Positions 8,082 to 17,000 of a stretch of DNA of 27,469 nt are shown here, in pieces (the first letter of the stretch is position 1; each line of letters begins with the position of its first letter). The translations under genes were made by a program, and so were the position numbers. Origin of the DNA: Stramenopiles sp. TOSAG23-2. Taxonomy: Eukaryota; Sar. The notes under the pieces were generated by a model that saw only the letters and a program-made list of their open reading frames with translations, made no database searches and was not told where the DNA came from. The DNA is taken from the NCBI GenBank assembly GCA_900128395.1, contig LT649417.1, positions 1-27,469 of the forward strand, in the 5' to 3' direction.

Positions 8082-10839
8082 TTATTCTTCCTTCGATTTT
8101 TTTTTTTTATACAATAATTGATATAACATAAATACTATCCATCCTCCAAATATAATTAAAGGTATCAACAACAATACATTCTTATATAGTGGTACATTAT
8201 AAGTGCATTGAATATCAAATTCAATATCATCACGTGATGAGGTGGAATATTCATCATATAATTGCACAGCCAAATACCCGGGTGCAACACGTAAAATAGG
8301 TTGAACCTGCTTTTCATTGTTGATGTTACAATTCCAATGTGGATGATAATTAACTTTTAAAACAACAAAAATACCATCATCTTTCATTAATTCTTTTTTT
8401 CCTACTTTAACTTTACAACTATATGTATTTGGACTAATAGTTTCCTGTAAAATCTTGCTCTTTCTTTGTACTATTTTGAAACGACTTATTGGTAATTCAC
8501 TTGGTTTTCTATGATCCATTTGGTATAAAGTCAATGGTGGCTTCTTAAATTTTGGTGGTGCTGACATTGTATATTGCCAATCATCATCAACTTTATCAAC
8601 TGAATCAAATCCCCTTCCATAACCGCGTCCTGGCTTTGCATCATGAAAAAGTGGATGCAAACAATTGTTATATTTCATCGACTTTCCATGAGTATGACAC
8701 CTTGTAGTGACAATAAAATAGTTACTACGTTTAACTTTATAAACTTGAAAATGTCGACGATATTTTTTGTTGTTGTTATTATTATTATTTAAGTCTCCTT
8801 CCTCATAAACTTCTATTAAAAAATGCGGTGGGCGGATTTGTTTCGGTAATATAATATATTGAATATTAAATAAATAATAATGATCAATATTGCCATGATC
8901 AAACCATTCTATCCATGAATCAGCTGGTGCCATTGTATGTAATGTTGGCTTTTTTTTTTGTGTTAGAATATGTGAAAAAAAATTAATATATACATATTTA
9001 GTACATTGATCCAAACAATTATATACTTACACCTATCATTGGCCAATCATCTTCCAGCAATTTGGGAAATAGTGTATAAATTGGCCATTGAGTATATCCC
9101 GGCATGCCAGTAAATATACGACCTTTTAAATAACCATCATTTTTCTCTTTCTCCCGATTCAATATAGTTAAAATGGAATTATATTCTTGTTTTGATAATT
9201 GTTCCCAACGTTTCTTTTGTTTATCCAATGTAGCTATATTAAATGAATGTTGCATTTTATCTCTTTCAAAAAGTGAAGGATAAAGCAATGCAAAAATAAT
9301 TACTAAACACAAAGCAAATGTGATAACTCTTGCACTTTTCCTTCTTGTAATGGGCTCGTCTTCTTCATCAGTTTCCAACATGAATTTTTTCCTGTTCTGG
9401 TAAACCTTTTGTAAAATAAAAATATCATTTAAATACTTTGATGAAAAATGAAATAAAAAATCGAAAACAATGCCACCTGTTGTGTGGGGCGTTGCGTATA
9501 TGAAATGAAAGAGCAATGTGTTAGAGGGAGGTCTTTTATACTATTTGTAGGATTATTACGGAAATAGAATTTACTTACATGTACAAATGGCAAATATTTG
9601 CATTGCAGATATAAAACGATGGAAATGTAACGATGAACTAAATGGCAATAATTTTAATACAATTGGATACTGTGCAAAACATGTTGGCCCAGCAAACATT
9701 ATTCCCCAAAACAAGAATGACACGATAATCCATATATATAAAATAACATTTCTAATATCATACTGATATGATGATAATCTTTGCAGTGATATCACATAAA
9801 TGATTGTTTTATATATTGAAATTATAAATCCTACAAAAGTAGTATTTGTAATGATTTTTGATGTAAATCCAAAATCTAATAGGTCACCATCCATAAATTT
9901 AATATAAAACCAAGTCCAACCGACAGAATCAAATTTCCATTTACGATGTTCAATCTCATTAACGACATATCTATTTTTTAAAAATGGTATGACAAAATAC
10001 GATATCATCGATCCAACTAAAACTAAGATCAATAAAAAGCGAAAAATTGATTTTAAAATATTTGTTTGTTTAAACTGGTAAAATATAAATTGAATGCCGT
10101 CCGTAGTAATTCTTGAGTGTAAATAAATGGTCAATAAAAGTACTTCTAAAATGCATAGACTTCCTAAAACCATGTAACCATAAAAAACATTTGACAATAA
10201 TACGGAAGATATTAACATCGATGCCAATATGATATTCTTCCAAGTTTCATTACGATTTTGATGCAACTTGACCATTGCGTTAAAACTAATACCAAGCGCA
10301 GGAAAAAATAAATAAATTGCCAATAATTGGGAAAATAGACCGTGTCCATTATGAATTTGTGAATTGATTCCAATTCCATAACTATATTGTACTCCTTGTT
10401 GCCTATTTTGTGGTGGTGGGCAATCATTAATAATTGGATACAACATTGTAATAAATACAGCTGCTGCGCTGTTGAAACCTAATTTTTTTGACCCATAAAA
10501 TACCATAATTGGCATTGTAGATAATAAAAACAAGATTGCAGTATCAGCATTAATTTTTTCATAAAAACTGTTGCATATGCCAATTATAACATGTGGTAAA
10601 TGTTGATAATGTGACACTAAGGGAAATCCCGTGTTTAATCCGGGCAAAAAGAAATCATAAGGCGATATACCTTTTAAAACATATTTACCAATATATTTAA
10701 TAACATATCGGTGCAATAATAAATCATTGGTTGAAATATTATTTGTTGATTCAATAAATTGTGTAGATAATATGTAAAATAGCCAAATGACTTCGCACGC
10801 AATTATCGCACTACAGCAGTAGTCAATAATACTCTTCAT
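8082..10839 (-). CDS. Polytopic membrane protein, YfhO / PTPS-related glycosyltransferase-like, three exons
   Basis: Proposed exons are 10839-9579, 9476-9033 and 8923-8082; together they give 2547 nt and 848 residues in one frame. Exon 1 carries about ten membrane helices. After the first helix comes a lumenal loop with ISPYDFFLPGLNTGFPLVSH and QHLPHVIIGI, like the acidic/aromatic first loop of the PTPS-related (PF10131-type) and YfhO-like GT-C membrane proteins. Exon 2 has a short basic stretch and one helix. Exon 3 is a beta-rich domain with VVLKVNYHPHWNCNI and RVAPGYLAVQLYDEY, matching the 'yyPGW...DGk...v..gfla' region of YfhO C-terminal domains, then a last helix (VLLLIPLIIFGGWIVFMLY) and a lysine-rich tail. 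The likely role is transfer or handling of lipid-linked sugars in the ER or Golgi; this is inferred from fold. The second splice site is less sure than the first. Asn runs in exon 3 are encoded by AAT/AAC repeats. Confidence 0.75.
8924..9032 (-). other. Intron 2 of the YfhO-like gene (proposed)
   Basis: The donor is read as G/GTGTAAGT and the acceptor as CACCAG, phase 1, 109 nt. A CTAAC block lies about 40 nt before the acceptor, the same spacing as in the shared introns, which favours this acceptor over an AAG site nearer the branch point. Otherwise it is unlike the shared family. Confidence 0.55.
9477..9578 (-). other. Intron 1 of the YfhO-like gene, shared-sequence family
   Basis: 102 nt, phase 1. 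It starts GTAAGTAAATTCTATT and carries CCCTCTAACACAT (branch-point-like CTAAC), CATATACGC and an ACAACAG end. These blocks also occur in both MFS introns (18583-18665 and 19246-19330). Confidence 0.85.
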
Positions 10840-11226
10840 TTATCACTGATAATATTTTCTACGTGTCAGTTTAGAGTGGTTTCTTTGAGAAAGGTTTTGT
10901 CTTTCTTTCTTTTTCCGTATATATCAGGATAATTATATTTCAAAAAAAATTCAAAAGTTAATCTGAAGAATGCGTCGTCGTCGTCTCGCGTCGGTCGTAT
11001 TCTTTTCGTTGTGCTTTTTAATATAATATACCTTAAAATAAAGAAGCGTAGAGTCGTAGAATTTTAATTTGTATTTGCACATTCGTGTGCTTCTTATTAT
11101 ATTATTTTTTTTTCACGCGACACATTACCTATGTGTTGAGGTCGAAAAATTAGAAGTATGATATTGGATATGATATACCGAGAAGTACATACAGTATATC
11201 ATATATATATATAGTTCGTACGTACA
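10840..11226. promoter_or_regulatory. Promoter-side gap of the YfhO-like gene and 3' flank of the WD-like gene
   Basis: 387 bp. A CG-rich patch of repeated GTC/TCG triplets lies at 10972-11000, about 135 bp above the ATG of the YfhO-like gene, and stands out in this A/T-rich DNA. Beyond it lie T/C-rich stretches and the strong hairpin at 11168-11204 close to the WD-like gene end. No coding sequence is seen. Confidence 0.5.
11168..11204. repeat. Hairpin with 11-bp perfect arms at a gene end
   Basis: Arms ATATGATATAC and GTATATCATAT enclose 15 nt. It lies 23 bp beyond the stop of the minus-strand WD-like gene and shares the ATATGATA word with other 3'-flank palindromes. Confidence 0.7.
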
Positions 11227-11823
11227 TTAATAATAATATTTTGCCCGGTACATATAAATGTTTAATAACACTTGTACGTGGTTCGTATTTTTTTTACAAT
11301 TGTGGGATGCCGGGCATTGTTCAACGAATGCTAAATTGACATCATTTTTTTCAATTTCTCCAAATGCCACGCCTTTTATTCCATTACTAGTTGTCACTTG
11401 AAAAAGTTGTTGTGCAGTAAGATGATCATAAACTGTTATCGTTTTTCCGCCATCTGATGCCATTGCACACATTTCGTGTTCTACAAATTGTTGAAATGTT
11501 GCAAATGCGACGTATTTAACCGGCTTTGGTGTTTTGATCACTGGTAAATGAACCATTTTTTTCTTGTTAAATACACCTCCTAGCGTCACCACTTTTCGAT
11601 CGGAAACTTGTTTAAAAATTGAATTTGATTGCGTTCGCTTCAATTTTCTTTTTTTCGTACCATCTAAAGCAACCGTTGTTACAATGCTAGGACGTTTCTT
11701 TTCATGATCTAGTGGTGTATGTTCAATACTAATGCTTTTTCTTCTTTTCACATTCATACCCCCCTCCGATGGACTTTTTACTCCACTATCCACGATATAT
11801 TTATTGTCATTTGAGTTGCTCAT
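11227..11823 (-). CDS. Short basic protein with WD40-like blades
   Basis: A 198-residue frame with ATG start and TAA stop. Residues 1-95 are basic and serine-rich (KRRKSISIEHTPLDHEKKRPS, KKRKLKR), look disordered and carry nuclear-signal-like clusters. Residues 100-172 read like one to two beta-propeller blades: VKYVAFATFQQF, MASDGGKTITVYDHLTAQQLFQV, then IKGVAFGEIEKNDVNLAFVEQ. A full propeller needs about seven blades, so this is either a truncated gene, a first exon whose later exons I cannot find, or a small protein of its own. A GTACAAGT word near 11268 could serve as a donor, but no downstream exon was found before the next gene. The last residues (YMYRAKYYY) look like read-through into non-coding DNA. 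Confidence 0.5.
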   Translation of the reverse strand: MSNSNDNKYIVDSGVKSPSEGGMNVKRRKSISIEHTPLDHEKKRPSIVTTVALDGTKKRKLKRTQSNSIFKQVSDRKVVTLGGVFNKKKMVHLPVIKTPKPVKYVAFATFQQFVEHEMCAMASDGGKTITVYDHLTAQQLFQVTTSNGIKGVAFGEIEKNDVNLAFVEQCPASHNCKKNTNHVQVLLNIYMYRAKYYY

Positions 11824-12210
11824 AATATATATTTCCTCAACATTAATTTGGTCGTATTATTAATGAAAATGGATGATATATTCCTGAAGATGATGTAATA
11901 ATAATAGATAATATATCTAGTAATTTTATACAAATGTGTACATGCATGTATGTCCATTATAATATATATATTTATATAAATATGTGTACGGATATATAAA
12001 TATACCAGTTTATGCCAAAAAAACGAACATATCTTTGCCAGGCTTTTGTAGTGCTGTGTAGTGCTAATTATACTATTATTAGCTATTACTTTATACAGTA
12101 GTATGGGAGAGTTTAGCTTAGTATTCCAATTGGGGTTTTAGTTTAGCAGGTGCTTATAGGGTTAAAAATTATTAAAAAATTTCGATCTAAAAAACCTAGA
12201 AAAATGTTTT
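11824..12210. other. Intergenic gap with small repeats
   Basis: 387 bp between two minus-strand genes. It contains the 12-bp palindrome TACATGCATGTA (11939-11950), A/T runs, a tandem TAGTGCTGTG/TAGTGCTAAT pair near 12046-12066, GCTAAT/ATTAGC arms near 12062-12082, and TTAGCAGGT at 12143-12151. It should hold the 3' flank of the LRR gene and the promoter of the WD-like gene. Confidence 0.5.
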
Positions 12211-13446
12211 TTACTTTTTTTTAGTTTGTTGTTGTTGTTGATTGTTATTATTATCTTTTTCTTCAAATTTACCTTCGCTTATCTTCTTTCCATCATCCTC
12301 TACTTCATGATCATCATGTTCAGTTTCATTTTTCTTGTTAATAATTTCTTGTTGTTGCAATTGCAATTTTTGTAAACGTTGATTGGAACGTTTCATAATT
12401 TCCTCCCTTTTTGTTTGAAAATTAGTACGTGCAGTTTGTTGTTGAATGTTTAATTTCAAAACAGTTTGATTAAAATTTGTCCTATTAATAATCGTTTCAG
12501 ACGTTGTAGTAGAAGAGGAAGAATTATTTGATGTATTAGTACTACTATTCGCTATCTTTCTTGAACTACCTTTTTGAACAATCTTGATTTGTTCCGTATT
12601 TTTATTTCCTTGATTTAAAATTGCACGTTCATATGCACATCCAACACATAAATCTAATGTTTTTTCTTTACCATCATTCAATAAAACAACTTGAAATCTT
12701 GTGCCATATATAATACAACGACCACATTTTGTACCATCACATTGAAATAATGCATCCTCATCATCTTCTTCTTCTTCCTCCTCCTCCTCTTCTTCTTCTC
12801 CCCCAACATCACCAATTAATGTTGATACATCAATATCCATACGACTACCATCCAATGATAGTAATTTTGGGAAATATTTTCGAACATTGGCACGATAACT
12901 AGTATTATTTTCCAGACTACTACATGGATTACCATATAAATTTAAAATCATAAGTTTTTTAGTTGGCAAATTTGAATAATCGGCATTTTCTACTGAAATA
13001 TTATTTAATGATAAATCTAGCACTTTCAAGTTTCTTAAATGATTTAAATTTTCTATTTTCCTAATATAATTATCGCTTAGATTTAACCATGTTAAGTTCA
13101 TATGAAAATCTAAATTTTCAATTTTTTGAATATAATTTCCTTGTAAATATATACGCTCGACTTTATCAACAAGCTCTAAACCATCAATTTCAGGAATCAT
13201 CTTATTATCTAACCGAACAACTTTTGCTTTTAATAAGGCATCCATCACCTGATCTTCCGATTTATTTCCTACATTATTCACACCAAGCACACCAATTTTT
13301 AACAACTTGGCATTGATTCTTTGCCTATTCGTATTGTTGTCCTCGCGTGGATGACGTAATAAATATAAATTAGATGCAGAGTTATCCACTTCTTTTTGTA
13401 TTGGTGGGGCTGTTACAAAATCTGTTTTTTCCTCTTGTGATGTCAT
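12211..13446 (-). CDS. SDS22-type LRR protein with cysteine cluster, LRRC46/DNAAF1-like
   Basis: A 411-residue intronless frame with ATG start and TAA stop. Residues 75-200 hold SDS22-class leucine-rich repeats (VRLDNKMIPEIDGLELV, ERIYLQGNYIQKIENLDF, TWLNLSDNYIRKIENLNH, KVLDLSLNNISVENA, MILNLYGNPC) and an LRR cap ending in FPKLLSLDGSRMD. This layout is typical of axonemal or ciliary assembly proteins such as LRRC46, DNAAF1 and DNAL1 relatives. An acidic run (216-231) follows, then C236, C241, C244 and C267, C270 in a CxxxxCxxC...CxxC arrangement that could bind zinc, which the LRRC46 type is not known for. The tail is rich in N, Q, S and T, with a basic helical stretch (RTNFQTKREEIMKRSNQRLQ) and a final Gln run. 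The likely setting is flagellar assembly or regulation. The LRR call is sure; the exact orthologue is not. Confidence 0.82.
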   Translation of the reverse strand: MTSQEEKTDFVTAPPIQKEVDNSASNLYLLRHPREDNNTNRQRINAKLLKIGVLGVNNVGNKSEDQVMDALLKAKVVRLDNKMIPEIDGLELVDKVERIYLQGNYIQKIENLDFHMNLTWLNLSDNYIRKIENLNHLRNLKVLDLSLNNISVENADYSNLPTKKLMILNLYGNPCSSLENNTSYRANVRKYFPKLLSLDGSRMDIDVSTLIGDVGGEEEEEEEEEEEDDEDALFQCDGTKCGRCIIYGTRFQVVLLNDGKEKTLDLCVGCAYERAILNQGNKNTEQIKIVQKGSSRKIANSSTNTSNNSSSSTTTSETIINRTNFNQTVLKLNIQQQTARTNFQTKREEIMKRSNQRLQKLQLQQQEIINKKNETEHDDHEVEDDGKKISEGKFEEKDNNNNQQQQQTKKK

Positions 13447-13776
13447 TTGTCTTTTCTTTTTGGTATGGTGGCACTCTTGTTGTAATTAGTTAATATTATT
13501 ATATACAATCTATGATATGAATCACGATAGCAGCAGATTGTTTGACCACACACACACATACACATATTACCTCTGTATAACTGTGTAACTTAAACTGGAA
13601 ATAGAAAGAAGAAAAAGGCCTGGAAAGCATGCGAAAGTCAGAAGAAGTAATCAAAAAAAAAAAATAACGTTTTGTTGGTATTTGGTACAAAAATAGGTAC
13701 TTGGTAATATACTAAGGATCTAACCCTATAAAGGAACATGAAAATTAAAAATTTTAACCCCGGTAGAACTACAGTA
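13447..13776. other. Short gap between LRR gene and helical orphan
   Basis: 330 bp. It contains a CA run (about 13550-13562), A-tracts, and an AAAATT/AATTTT fold-back near 13746-13760. No coding sequence is seen. Confidence 0.5.
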
Positions 13777-14316
13777 TCATCTGGTGTAAGAGGGTAAATA
13801 CTGTTCTGCTGTTACTGTTTCATCGAGATTAATTTCAATCTTAAATTCTGGCAAGTCCACGAACTTAGCCATCTTAACAGCCACTGCAAGTAAATATGGT
13901 TTTAACTTTTCTTCTGCCATATCCCTTATTGCTTCATATTCATCATTCTCTTGAACTTCCTTCTTTACACTTTCAATGTGTTCGACCGCCTTTGCTAAGA
14001 ACTTCCCGGATATCTTATTTGCCTCATACAGAATTGTAATTGCTGTTGCCTGTTCAATATTGTCAATATGCATATATAAGTTTTGGTGCCTTGTACGTAA
14101 AAGTGTATGGCAAAAGTTCAGCAATTCTTGCTTCGCTTGGTTGTTGGCTTCGCTATCTAGCTCAGCTATCGCTGGTATGCTGTCCATATTAATATATGGT
14201 GGTTCCACTGGTATACCAAAAGTCTGGAATGATATAGACTGTTCGTATAAAGTTTTCCACCTTTCGTGTGGAGACGGTCTGCTGCGTTGCATATTATTAC
14301 TAAATAAATTTTCCAT
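13777..14316 (-). CDS. Unrecognised helical protein, 179 residues
   Basis: ATG-started frame with TAA stop and no intron. The sequence is predicted mainly alpha-helical: residues 50-80 (ELDSEANNQAKQELLNFCHT), 85-120 (an amphipathic stretch with IEQATAITILYEANKISGKF), 108-160 (KAVEHIESVKKEVQE..., MAEEKLKPYLLAVAVKMAKF), then a short acidic end. It lacks the Asn runs and low-complexity stretches of most neighbours, and its amino-acid mix is balanced, so it is likely a real folded protein. No signal peptide or membrane helix. It is head-to-head with the next gene, about 90 bp apart. I cannot assign a family. Confidence 0.6.
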   Translation of the reverse strand: MENLFSNNMQRSRPSPHERWKTLYEQSISFQTFGIPVEPPYINMDSIPAIAELDSEANNQAKQELLNFCHTLLRTRHQNLYMHIDNIEQATAITILYEANKISGKFLAKAVEHIESVKKEVQENDEYEAIRDMAEEKLKPYLLAVAVKMAKFVDLPEFKIEINLDETVTAEQYLPSYTR

Positions 14317-14406
14317 GGTTTTGCTAAAATTTTAAATTATGTCTCGGATGGCAGTGCGGATGATTTTAGAAGAAAACATGGTGATGCGGTGGAGGACGCT
14401 CACAAC

Positions 14407-15042
14407 ATGTTGGGGATAGAGAAGTTTGTGAAGGAGCAGGATGGTAGTAATTATGGTGTCGATAAGTGTGTTAGTAAAAGTAAAAGTAATGCTAATATAT
14501 CTACAAATAATTCTATCAAAAATAATAGTAATAATTGGGTGCAATATGGTGATAATAATAATAGTGATAATACTAAGGGTATTAGTGGTGATAAGAATAT
14601 TAATAATATCAAGGATGGGAGAAGGAGTAGTGGTAAGATGAAAGGTCATCAGCATAATGAGAATTCGAAGCGCAAAGTAAATGAGGCTGGTAGTATGATT
14701 GAAGAAAATGCAGGTGAAACTTTGAAAGGTAGTACGACCAATAGTTTCAATAATACTAAAAAAGTAAGCCATATTTCGTATGAGGAGATGGATGGTAGCA
14801 GGGAGGATGCTGATATTAATAATAATAATACGGGCAGAAAGGAATTGAGGGAGGAGGAAGACGATGATAGCACTGAAAATAAGGGAGGTAATGCCCCTTG
14901 TCCTCCAACTCCAAAAAGCAATAATAAAGTAAATGAAATGTTAGATGCCATTAAAGGAATCGAGAGGGAAAATAATAATAATAATAATAAAAATAGATTT
15001 AGTGAGCTAGGGAAATCAGGGATTTTCTTTTTGGGGAACTAG
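14407..15042 (+). CDS. Low-complexity Asn/Ser/Glu-rich orphan protein
   Basis: The first in-frame ATG is at 14407 (MLGIEKFVKEQDGSNYGVDK), giving 211 residues to a TAG stop. The frame is open further upstream to 14308 but without ATG, so a spliced upstream exon is possible. The product is hydrophilic: Asn-rich at 34-75, charged at 75-150 (HQHNENSKRKVNEAGSMIEE; ELREEEDDDSTE), a PCPPTPKS word, then a short helix (VNEMLDAIKGIERE), an Asn run and a hydrophobic end (SGIFFLGN). No domain is recognised. Composition is like disordered regions of its neighbours. It could also be a chance frame in repeat-rich DNA, though its length and bias argue for coding. Confidence 0.4.
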   Translation: MLGIEKFVKEQDGSNYGVDKCVSKSKSNANISTNNSIKNNSNNWVQYGDNNNSDNTKGISGDKNINNIKDGRRSSGKMKGHQHNENSKRKVNEAGSMIEENAGETLKGSTTNSFNNTKKVSHISYEEMDGSREDADINNNNTGRKELREEEDDDSTENKGGNAPCPPTPKSNNKVNEMLDAIKGIERENNNNNNKNRFSELGKSGIFFLGN

Positions 15043-15061
15043 TTGAGAATTGGATTCTCAA
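15043..15061. terminator. Hairpin one base after a stop codon
   Basis: Arms TTGAGAAT and ATTCTCAA pair perfectly around TGG, starting right after the TAG of the 14407-15042 gene. The terminator role is inferred; eukaryotic 3' ends do not normally use hairpins except in histone-type mRNAs. Confidence 0.4.
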
Positions 15062-15473
15062 TTATTTTATGCTGGAGTGTGTATGTATAAAACTTTTTTT
15101 TAAAGTACTTAAATCTATTTAAACGTAACGAGAAGTTACTGTACCTAATTGGATTGCCAGTCCAAGATTAGTAGGACCATAGCATAGTGATATACCCATG
15201 CTATTCCTATGCTATATACCTTAAATAACCTTACCTGCTAAAACAAAAAAAACAACAACTCAGAGAGAACAACTCAAGGTGCCGCCAAGCAACAAAAAAA
15301 GGGAGGAACAGCACAAAAAAACAACAAAAAAGTTCATCTCTCAATTGATATATTGATATACATGACACAATCATTCACGATGAAAACATACATATTGCTC
15401 TTTTCATTCATAGGTAAATAGATATATATATAGAGAGAGAGAGAGAAAGAAAGAACTAGTTAGATAAAAAGCG
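15062..15473. promoter_or_regulatory. Leader and promoter region of the EGF/LRR gene
   Basis: It contains a hairpin with ATAGCATAG (15179-15187) and CTATGCTAT (15207-15215), the word ACCTGCTAA (15233-15241), an A/C-rich leader, and a GA microsatellite (15432-15446). A 20-codon upstream frame lies at 15362-15421. No other coding sequence is seen. Confidence 0.45.
15362..15421 (+). CDS. Possible upstream ORF or signal-peptide exon (19 residues)
   Basis: It encodes MTQSFTMKTYILLFSFIGK then TAG. The text looks like a signal peptide, and the end ATAG/GTAAAT resembles a donor. It could be a regulatory upstream frame in the leader of the EGF/LRR gene, or an alternative first exon. The main frame has its own hydrophobic N-terminus, so no exon is required here. 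Confidence 0.2.
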   Translation: MTQSFTMKTYILLFSFIGK

Positions 15474-17000
15474 ATGTTGAGAAAATACACGCCGAAATAT
15501 ACGAATACATTTCGTTTCTTTGTCTCCACGCACGCATCCCCATTTTTGACATACCAATTTTTATTGGGTGTATTACTATCCTGTATATATATATTTGCTA
15601 ATAATAATGTTGCCTTCGCTATTAAACGATTGCAATGTCCAAATCAATGTGGTAATAGTTTGGACAATATGACAACTACGCCTGGTGTAAAACGTGGTGT
15701 ATGTGTTGATGGTCTTTGTCATTGTTACACTGGTTTTTCTGGCGTTGATTGTTCAGAGGGTCACGGGCCTAAAAATAGACATACATTTCCTGTTAAAGAT
15801 AACGCAGTATTAAAAATTTTAGAAGAGGATGATACTACGTGTGACTCCACGACATGTTTTTCCCTATGTTCGTATGGTGGATCTTGTACATCTAAATTTA
15901 CATGTAAATGTTTCAATAAATGGGGTAAAGGCCCAGCAGATGTATTATCCAAAGAAAAAGATGATAAAAAAAACGAGACAAATACAACCACTAGTAGCGA
16001 TCCGACGAAAATTAAAGTATTTTATCGTAAACCACTTGTACCGAAGGAACGTATATATTTATTATCAGTCATGCGAAGTTTAGGAGTACCAAATCCAGGT
16101 GGTGATCCATGTAGAAATCAATGGAGAAATCCACGTGGATTTTTAATGGTCAGTTGTAACCCGGAAGGGCATGTAGTTGGTGTTGATTTTGGTAGAATGA
16201 ATTTACGTGGAACCATTTCCCCATCTATTGGTGGTTTAAAACATTTACGTGATATAGCGATGAATAATAATTTGATACGTGGTCATATTCCATCGCAAAT
16301 TGGTCAATTGCGTGAATTAGAAATGTTATTATTGTACAAAAATAATCTTGTCGGCCATATACCTGATTTGTCAAAAACGCGATTAATTAATTTAGTTTTG
16401 TATGGTAATTTTTTAACGGGTGGAATTCCATATTCACTTTCATTTTTGTTTCAAACATTATTGATGATTGACGTGTCGTTTAATAAATTAGATGGTGTGA
16501 TTGCTAAAAATATATGGAGAATGGAAAGATTAGATACTTTTTATGTGAATCATAATCATTTACATGGTGTAATACCAAAAGGTGTTAATCAATGGAGTCA
16601 TATTAAAAACATGCGATATGAAGAAAATAATTTCGATAATCAAGTCAAAAATGTTGGTAATGCAGAAGTATGGTCTGATCAAACACATTTAGATCGTACG
16701 GAAGAATGGGGAGAGGAATGGAAAAATGGCTTGGTATATGATCAACGTAATCGTCAAAGAATATTTGAAGAAATTGCAAAGAAGAAAGAAAAAGAAAAAA
16801 AAGAAGTAAAAGAGAAATTAGAAAAAGCTGCAGGTGTTGCGGCTGCAAAAAAAGGTGCTGAATGGCAAAAGGCAATGGTTAAAGAACCGGAGAAGAAAGA
16901 TGAAGAAGCTAAAGGAGGAGGAGGAGGAGGAGAAGCTGCACCTGCAGCAGGTATGAAGATAACAGATAAGCAACCAAGTGATACAGACGTAATCGAGTAA
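15474..17000 (+). CDS. Secreted or membrane-anchored EGF-like / plant-type LRR protein
   Basis: A 508-residue intronless frame with ATG start and TAA stop. A hydrophobic stretch at about 24-49 (FLTYQFLLGVLLSCIYIFAN..VAFA) is a signal peptide or anchor, with possible cleavage after VAFA. An EGF-like module follows with C55, C59, C77, C82, C84 and C93, then a second cysteine-rich module (C123-C146, LCSYGGSCTSKFTCKC). Residues 190-235 look like the LRR N-cap of plant LRR proteins (MRSLGVPNPGGDPCRNQW). LRRs of the plant-specific LxGxIP type run from 236 to about 375 (MNLRGTISPSIGGLKHLRD, IRGHIPSQIGQLRELE, FLTGGIPYSLSFL, LHGVIPKGVNQW). The tail is a Lys/Glu coiled coil (428-470) and a Gly run (481-486). 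There is no kinase domain. The likely place is the cell surface or secretory lumen, in adhesion or recognition. Confidence 0.82.
   Translation: MLRKYTPKYTNTFRFFVSTHASPFLTYQFLLGVLLSCIYIFANNNVAFAIKRLQCPNQCGNSLDNMTTTPGVKRGVCVDGLCHCYTGFSGVDCSEGHGPKNRHTFPVKDNAVLKILEEDDTTCDSTTCFSLCSYGGSCTSKFTCKCFNKWGKGPADVLSKEKDDKKNETNTTTSSDPTKIKVFYRKPLVPKERIYLLSVMRSLGVPNPGGDPCRNQWRNPRGFLMVSCNPEGHVVGVDFGRMNLRGTISPSIGGLKHLRDIAMNNNLIRGHIPSQIGQLRELEMLLLYKNNLVGHIPDLSKTRLINLVLYGNFLTGGIPYSLSFLFQTLLMIDVSFNKLDGVIAKNIWRMERLDTFYVNHNHLHGVIPKGVNQWSHIKNMRYEENNFDNQVKNVGNAEVWSDQTHLDRTEEWGEEWKNGLVYDQRNRQRIFEEIAKKKEKEKKEVKEKLEKAAGVAAAKKGAEWQKAMVKEPEKKDEEAKGGGGGGEAAPAAGMKITDKQPSDTDVIE

Noticed and set aside
12154-13731. 11-bp inverted pair TTATAGGGTTA / TAACCCTATAA flanking the LRR gene
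   Set aside because: It could look like terminal repeats of an element carrying the gene, but likeness ends at about 12 bp and there is no target duplication; probably chance.
14332-14772. 146-codon Ile/Thr-rich minus-strand frame opposite the Asn-rich orphan
   Set aside because: It mirrors AAT/GAT-type repeats on the other strand; the extreme Ile/Thr content points to a shadow frame. The plus-strand reading is only modestly better, so this is not certain.
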